A DNA stretch of 10,678 bases from an uncultured beta proteobacterium. Its GTDB lineage: Bacteria > Pseudomonadota > Gammaproteobacteria > Burkholderiales > Rhodocyclaceae. Below are positions 6,261-10,678 of this stretch, in pieces (position 1 is the stretch's first letter; each line of letters opens with the position of its first letter). Where the stretch lies: NCBI GenBank assembly GCA_903910495.1, contig CAIVZW010000776.1, forward strand, positions 1-10,678. The letters are read 5' to 3'. The translations under genes and the position numbers were made by a program. The notes under the pieces were generated by a model. That model saw only the letters and a list, made by a program, of their open reading frames with translations. It had not been told where the DNA came from and ran no database searches.

Positions 6261-8171
6261 TTACTTGGCTGACAGAGCCAGCATCAGGTCGTTGATGCGC
6301 TTGACGAAACCGGCCGGGTCGTCGAGCGTACCGCCCTCGGCCAGCGTCGCCTGCTCGAGCAGCAGGTTCGCCCAGTCGTCAAAGCGTGACTCTTCGTACT
6401 TCAGGCGCTGCACAGCCGGATGTTTCGGGTTGATTTCGAGAATCGGCTTGCTCTCCGGTGCCTTCTGGCCGGCCGCCTTGAGGATGCGCGCCAGATTGCC
6501 GCCCAGATCGTGCTCATCGGCGACGATGCACGACGGTGAGTCGGTCAGGCGATGCGTCACGCGCACATCCTTGACCTTGTCGCCGAGCGTGGCCTTGATC
6601 CTGTCGAGCAGTTCCTTGTATTCGTCGGCCGCCTTCTCGGCTTCTTCCTTGTCGGCCGCATCCTCCAGCTTGCCCAGATCGAGCCAGCCCTTGGCCACGG
6701 ACTGCAGGGGCTTGCCGTCGAATTCGGTCAGGCTGCCGGTAACCCATTCGTCGACGCGATCGGACAGGAGCAGCACTTCGATGCCCTTCTTGCGGAAGAT
6801 TTCGAGGTGCGGACTGTTCTTGGCGGCGGTGAAGGTTTCGGCGGTGACGTAGTAAATCTTCTCCTGGCCTTCCTTCATGCGCGCGACGTAATCGGCCAGC
6901 GACACGACTTCGTCAGGCGTATTGGCGTGCGTCGAAGCAAAACGCAGCAGTTTGGCGATGCGCTCCTTGTTGGACATGTCTTCGCCGGTGCCTTCCTTGA
7001 GCACGCGGCCGAATTCTTTCCAGAACTTCGCATACTTTTCCTGCTCGGCGGCATCCTCGCTGTCGGCCAGGCCTTCCAGCATGCCCAGAACCTTCTTCAC
7101 ACAACCGCCACGAATCGTTTCGATGTCGCGCGATTCCTGCAGGATCTCGCGCGAAACGTTGAGCGGAAGATTATTCGAATCGACAATGCCGCGCACAAAG
7201 CGCAGGTAAAGCGGCATCAGTTGTTCGGCGTCGTCCATGATGAACACGCGGCGCACGTACAGCTTGACGCCATGGCGGGCGTTGCGGTCCCACAGATCGA
7301 AAGGAGCGCGCTGCGGGATGTAGAGCAACTGCGTGTATTCCTGCTTGCCTTCGACCTTGGAATGCACATAGGCCAGCGGATCCTCGAAGTCATGCGCAAC
7401 GTGCTTGTAGAACTCCTTGTACTGTTCGTCACTGATCTCCGTCTTTGGGCGCGCCCACAGAGCGGAGGCCTGATTGACGGTTTCGTCCTCGTCGGTGGCC
7501 ACCTGCTCCTTCTTTTCCTCGTCCCACTTGTCCTTCTTCATGAGAATCGGCAGGGTGATGTGGTCGGAGTACTTGCGCACCGTCTGGCGCAGTTTCCAGC
7601 CGGAAAGGAACTCGTCCTCGCCTTCTTTCATGTGCAGCGTCACTTCGGTGCCGCGACCGGCCTTCTCGACCATCTCGACCGTGAACTCGCCCTCGCCGGT
7701 CGATTCCCATTTGACCGCCTGAGTGGCCTCCAAACCAGCGCGACGGGAAATCACCGTCACCTTGTCGGCGACGATGTAGGAGGAATAGAAACCGACGCCG
7801 AACTGGCCGATCAAATGCGCGTCCTTGGCCTGATCGCCGGTCAGCGCTGAGAAAAACTCGCGTGTGCCGGACTTGGCAATGGTGCCAAGATGCTCAACCG
7901 CTTCATCGCGCGAGAGGCCGATGCCGTTGTCGGAAATGGTCAGCGTGCGGGCCGCCTTGTCGAAGGCCAGGCCAATCTTCAGATCCCCATCATCGCCGTA
8001 CAGACCGGCGTTGTTCAAGGCTTCAAAACGCAACCTGTCGCAGGCATCGGAGGCATTGGAGATCAGTTCGCGCAAGAAGATTTCCTTGTTGCTGTACAGC
8101 GAGTGGATCATCAGGTTGAGCAACTGTTTGACTTCGGTCTGAAAGCCCAGTGTTTCCTTGTTGGCGCCCAT
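6261..8171 (-). CDS. htpG: Chaperone HtpG (bacterial Hsp90)
   Basis: This 636-residue cytosolic ATP-dependent chaperone works as a dimer with DnaK to remodel client proteins. The N-terminal GHKL ATPase domain has E35 and N39 in [10 protein letters not shown]81-NGIG, the lid segment GTIAKSGT (96-103) and GQFGVGFYS (122-130). The middle domain shows the conserved block around [13 protein letters not shown] and [11 protein letters not shown], and then the [14 protein letters not shown] segment with its conserved arginine. The C-terminal dimerisation domain ends [12 protein letters not shown]. Length is normal and nothing is broken. The frame is open 20 codons further upstream, to 8231. I chose ATG 8171 because the family begins near [13 protein letters not shown] and because GGAG sits seven bases before this ATG. 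A sigma-32-type promoter lies about 80-100 bases upstream, which fits heat-shock control. The glycosylase gene follows after an inverted repeat. Identity is certain. Confidence 0.98.
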   Translation of the reverse strand: MGANKETLGFQTEVKQLLNLMIHSLYSNKEIFLRELISNASDACDRLRFEALNNAGLYGDDGDLKIGLAFDKAARTLTISDNGIGLSRDEAVEHLGTIAKSGTREFFSALTGDQAKDAHLIGQFGVGFYSSYIVADKVTVISRRAGLEATQAVKWESTGEGEFTVEMVEKAGRGTEVTLHMKEGEDEFLSGWKLRQTVRKYSDHITLPILMKKDKWDEEKKEQVATDEDETVNQASALWARPKTEISDEQYKEFYKHVAHDFEDPLAYVHSKVEGKQEYTQLLYIPQRAPFDLWDRNARHGVKLYVRRVFIMDDAEQLMPLYLRFVRGIVDSNNLPLNVSREILQESRDIETIRGGCVKKVLGMLEGLADSEDAAEQEKYAKFWKEFGRVLKEGTGEDMSNKERIAKLLRFASTHANTPDEVVSLADYVARMKEGQEKIYYVTAETFTAAKNSPHLEIFRKKGIEVLLLSDRVDEWVTGSLTEFDGKPLQSVAKGWLDLGKLEDAADKEEAEKAADEYKELLDRIKATLGDKVKDVRVTHRLTDSPSCIVADEHDLGGNLARILKAAGQKAPESKPILEINPKHPAVQRLKYEESRFDDWANLLLEQATLAEGGTLDDPAGFVKRINDLMLALSAK

Positions 8172-8247
8172 TGAATAACTCCGTAATAGCGTTGATTTGA
8201 ATGTAATGGCCATACCGGATACATCAAGCACCCGGCAACGGAAAGCT

Positions 8248-8275
8248 ATCTGGGGGCTAAATCGCCGATTTCAAG
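8248..8275 (-). promoter_or_regulatory. Sigma-32 heat-shock promoter of htpG
   Basis: On the minus strand CTTGAAA (8269-8275) is a perfect -35 match for the heat-shock sigma factor. After 13 bases comes CCCCAGAT (8248-8255), against the consensus CCCCATNT, with one mismatch. Predicted transcription start is near 8241, giving a leader of about 70 bases to the htpG ATG at 8171. The match, spacing, orientation and target gene agree, so this is the best-supported promoter in the window. Confidence 0.82.
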
Positions 8276-8404
8276 CCCTGGCAGGGACGGCTGGATGACC
8301 AGTTCCGGCCGCAATTCAAACAGATACGGTCTGACGATCACGGAGAATATCGACTCCCTGATCACGAGGCTCTCACGAGCGGTTAATATCTTCCCCCGCC
8401 CTGT

Positions 8405-8425
8405 TTCCAGCAAATTTTTCTGGAA
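8405..8425. promoter_or_regulatory. 21-bp dyad, candidate operator
   Basis: TTCCAG and CTGGAA flank a nine-base A/T-rich centre that is itself symmetric (AAA opposite TTT). Nine of ten base pairs match about the centre at 8415. It lies just upstream of a possible -10 box (CATAAT, 8431-8436) facing the H-NS-like gene. The symmetry suggests a dimeric regulator site. I do not recognise the regulator. Confidence 0.4.
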
Positions 8426-8502
8426 CAAGCCATAATGACGGGCAAAAATTTTATACGAGGTACAGCCTGCTCTTTTCGGACGGATCATTTAATGGGGCAA
8501 AC

Positions 8503-8524
8503 AATTGCTGGCCCGGCAATTTTT
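8503..8524 (+). terminator. Hairpin plus T-run in the leader of the H-NS-like gene
   Basis: AATTGC (8503-8508) pairs with GCAATT (8516-8521), extended by one wobble pair, around the loop GGCCC. Five Ts (8520-8524, two of them in the stem) follow. On the plus strand this has the form of a short intrinsic terminator, lying 46 bases before the ATG at 8570. It could attenuate the H-NS-like transcript, end a short upstream RNA, or simply be a DNA-level operator palindrome. Confidence 0.4.
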
Positions 8525-8569
8525 CTGTCTCAGGAATCATTTTCTGCATTATCAAAAGAAGGGGTGACT

Positions 8570-8908
8570 ATGGATAACAAGACAGTTTCGCTGGACGGTC
8601 TTTCAGTTTCGGATTTAACAGCACTTCAGGCGCAAATTGAAGAGCAGATAAAGGCCAGACACGTCGAAGACAAACAGGAAGTAAAAAAACAGATTCTGGC
8701 TTTGCTGGACGAATACGGGTTTACCCTTGGCGATATTTTTCCTTCTGCAAAGGGGCAACTAGTGACTCCCGGCGCTGTAAAGAAAACACTAAGGATCAGA
8801 TATTCGGATGGTCAGAACACCTGGGCCGGACGGGGAAGAATGCCCCTGTGGGTCAAGACTTTTGTTCAAAGTGGTGGCAAACTGGATTCACTGGACGTAT
8901 TGAAATGA
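8570..8908 (+). CDS. H-NS family nucleoid-associated DNA-binding protein
   Basis: This 112-residue protein would bind curved or A+T-rich DNA and silence genes, often horizontally acquired ones. The N-terminal half (about 10-50) is a charged helical oligomerisation region beginning GLSVSDLTALQAQIEEQI. The C-terminal DNA-binding domain has RIRYSDGQNTWAGRGRMPLW (75-94), with the RGR minor-groove loop at 88-90. The spacing is that of betaproteobacterial H-NS/BpH3-type proteins. The frame is open to an ATG at 8435, but I chose 8570 because AGAAGGGG stands five bases before it and the family begins at about this point. The leader contains two dyads, so expression may be controlled. Like the leader, the gene looks more A+T-rich than its neighbours. 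It could be a core H-NS or one of several paralogs. Family identity is sure. Confidence 0.93.
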   Translation: MDNKTVSLDGLSVSDLTALQAQIEEQIKARHVEDKQEVKKQILALLDEYGFTLGDIFPSAKGQLVTPGAVKKTLRIRYSDGQNTWAGRGRMPLWVKTFVQSGGKLDSLDVLK

Positions 8909-8938
8909 CGTATCGGGCACGCGGCAGAGAAGGTGCAG

Positions 8939-8975
8939 ACTGAAATCGCCGAAAGCCTGAAAGTTTTAGTTTTTT
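8939..8975 (+). terminator. Weak possible terminator after the H-NS-like gene
   Basis: ACTGAAA (8939-8945) can pair with TTTTAGT (8964-8970), including one G-U pair, across an 18-base loop, and is followed by a run of Ts. The stem is weak and A/T-rich. I list it because a T-run stands between two plus-strand genes. Readthrough into gnd is possible. Confidence 0.25.
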
Positions 8976-9022
8976 GATCAACGCATGCCGGGCACGCGCC
9001 CGAATACCGAAAGAAAATCAAC

Positions 9023-10495
<1,473 letters not shown>

Positions 10496-10518
10496 GGAAA
10501 CGCTGAAATATCCAAATC

Positions 10519-10635
10519 CGTCATTCCGGCGAAGGCCGGAATCTGACCGTAAGGAATGCAGAGCCAGAAAAATCAACGAACTGGACCCCGGCACCCCAAG
10601 GGCACTTCCTGCGGGGCGCTTTCGCCGGGGTGACG
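10519..10635. repeat. REP-like element: two palindromic units in inverted orientation
   Basis: The outer 18 bases are inverted repeats. The left arm, CGTCATTCCGGCGAAGGC (10519-10536), matches the reverse complement of 10618-10635 at 15 of 18 positions. The left unit itself is a perfect 8-bp hairpin (ATTCCGGC and GCCGGAAT, 10523-10542). The right unit pairs ACCCCGGC (10585-10592) with GCCGGGGT (10624-10631). The arrangement resembles the paired, oppositely oriented units of REP/BIME-type elements, which are moved in trans by REP-associated transposases. It lies 23 bases after the gnd stop and may stabilise the gnd mRNA 3' end. No adjacent target-site duplication is evident and no T-run follows the hairpins. 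Confidence 0.75.
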
Positions 10636-10649
10636 AATAAATCAGCCTT

Positions 10650-10678
10650 TCCCTAGGGGTGAGCTTGTCGAACCACAG
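10650..10678. repeat. Second intergenic repeat family (GAGCTTGTCGAA type), cut by window end
   Basis: CCCTAGGGGTGAGCTTGTCG followed by AACCAC matches, in reverse, the widespread TTCGACAAGCTC-type palindromic repeat of proteobacterial intergenic regions. It is unlike the preceding REP-like element and is placed 14 bases after it. The rest of the element lies beyond the window. Confidence 0.6.

Larger units (their letters stand above)
8172..8569. other. Divergent control region between htpG and the H-NS-like gene
   Basis: These 398 bases hold the htpG sigma-32 promoter and leader on the left, and on the right an A+T-rich stretch with two palindromes that precedes the H-NS-like gene. I found no sigma-70 promoter with a good -35 for the H-NS-like gene. 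Possible -10 boxes are CATAAT at 8431-8436 and TTTAAT at 8488-8493, each lacking a -35 match. A minus-strand open frame (8246-8488) overlaps the heat-shock promoter and resembles nothing I know, so it is not called. Confidence 0.6.

Noticed and set aside
6552..7850. 432-codon plus-strand ORF
   Set aside because: It lies wholly antisense to htpG, which is certain. The product has shadow-type composition and no family resemblance.
8172..8231. Upstream start for htpG at 8231 adding 20 residues
   Set aside because: The family N-terminus and a good Shine-Dalgarno both point to the ATG at 8171. The added residues are unlike HtpG.
8246..8488. 80-codon minus-strand ORF between htpG and the H-NS-like gene
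   Set aside because: Its end overlaps the htpG heat-shock promoter and it spans a dyad. It has no recognisable domain, and no good ribosome site was seen.
8435..8569. Upstream start for the H-NS-like gene at 8435 adding 45 residues
   Set aside because: AGAAGGGG directly precedes the ATG at 8570. The extension would cross a terminator-like hairpin and is absent from the family.

Overview
The window reads as a chromosomal segment of a Gram-negative betaproteobacterium. Rhodocyclales-type (Dechloromonas/Accumulibacter-like) is my best guess, from protein style, the high-GC third positions of the housekeeping genes and the intergenic repeat types. This placement is an inference without database support. 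Seven protein genes are complete or nearly so. One histidine kinase is cut by the left edge, and one response-regulator fragment is broken.

Left part (1-2991, + strand) is signal transduction. It holds the C-terminal ATPase end of a histidine kinase, a 48-51 codon remnant of a receiver domain that has lost its phosphoacceptor half, and a complete 835-residue membrane histidine kinase (TM-CHASE-TM-PAS-PAS-HisKA-HATPase) with no response regulator next to it. By eye this kinase is richer in A+T than the genes to its right.

Middle part (3239-6119) has a GspE/PilB-type secretion or pilus ATPase on the - strand without its usual partners. Divergent from it is a small exported cysteine- and lysine-rich protein built from an internal duplication. 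That gene abuts, stop to stop, a convergent DNA glycosylase gene of the deoxyinosine type.

Right part (6120-10678) contains a 37-bp imperfect inverted repeat, then htpG (Hsp90) on the - strand with a convincing sigma-32 heat-shock promoter. Divergent from htpG is an H-NS family nucleoid protein with a structured AT-rich leader. After it comes gnd (6-phosphogluconate dehydrogenase), followed by two families of REP-like intergenic palindromes that run to the window edge.

The genes do not form one pathway. This is a mosaic of single-gene units separated by promoters and dispersed repeats. I see no CRISPR array, rRNA, tRNA, transposase or phage gene, and no strong case for an undescribed multi-gene system. 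The items most worth a second look are the receiver-domain fossil between the two kinases, the duplicated Cys-rich secreted protein, the htpG heat-shock promoter, the dyads ahead of the H-NS gene, and the repeat elements.
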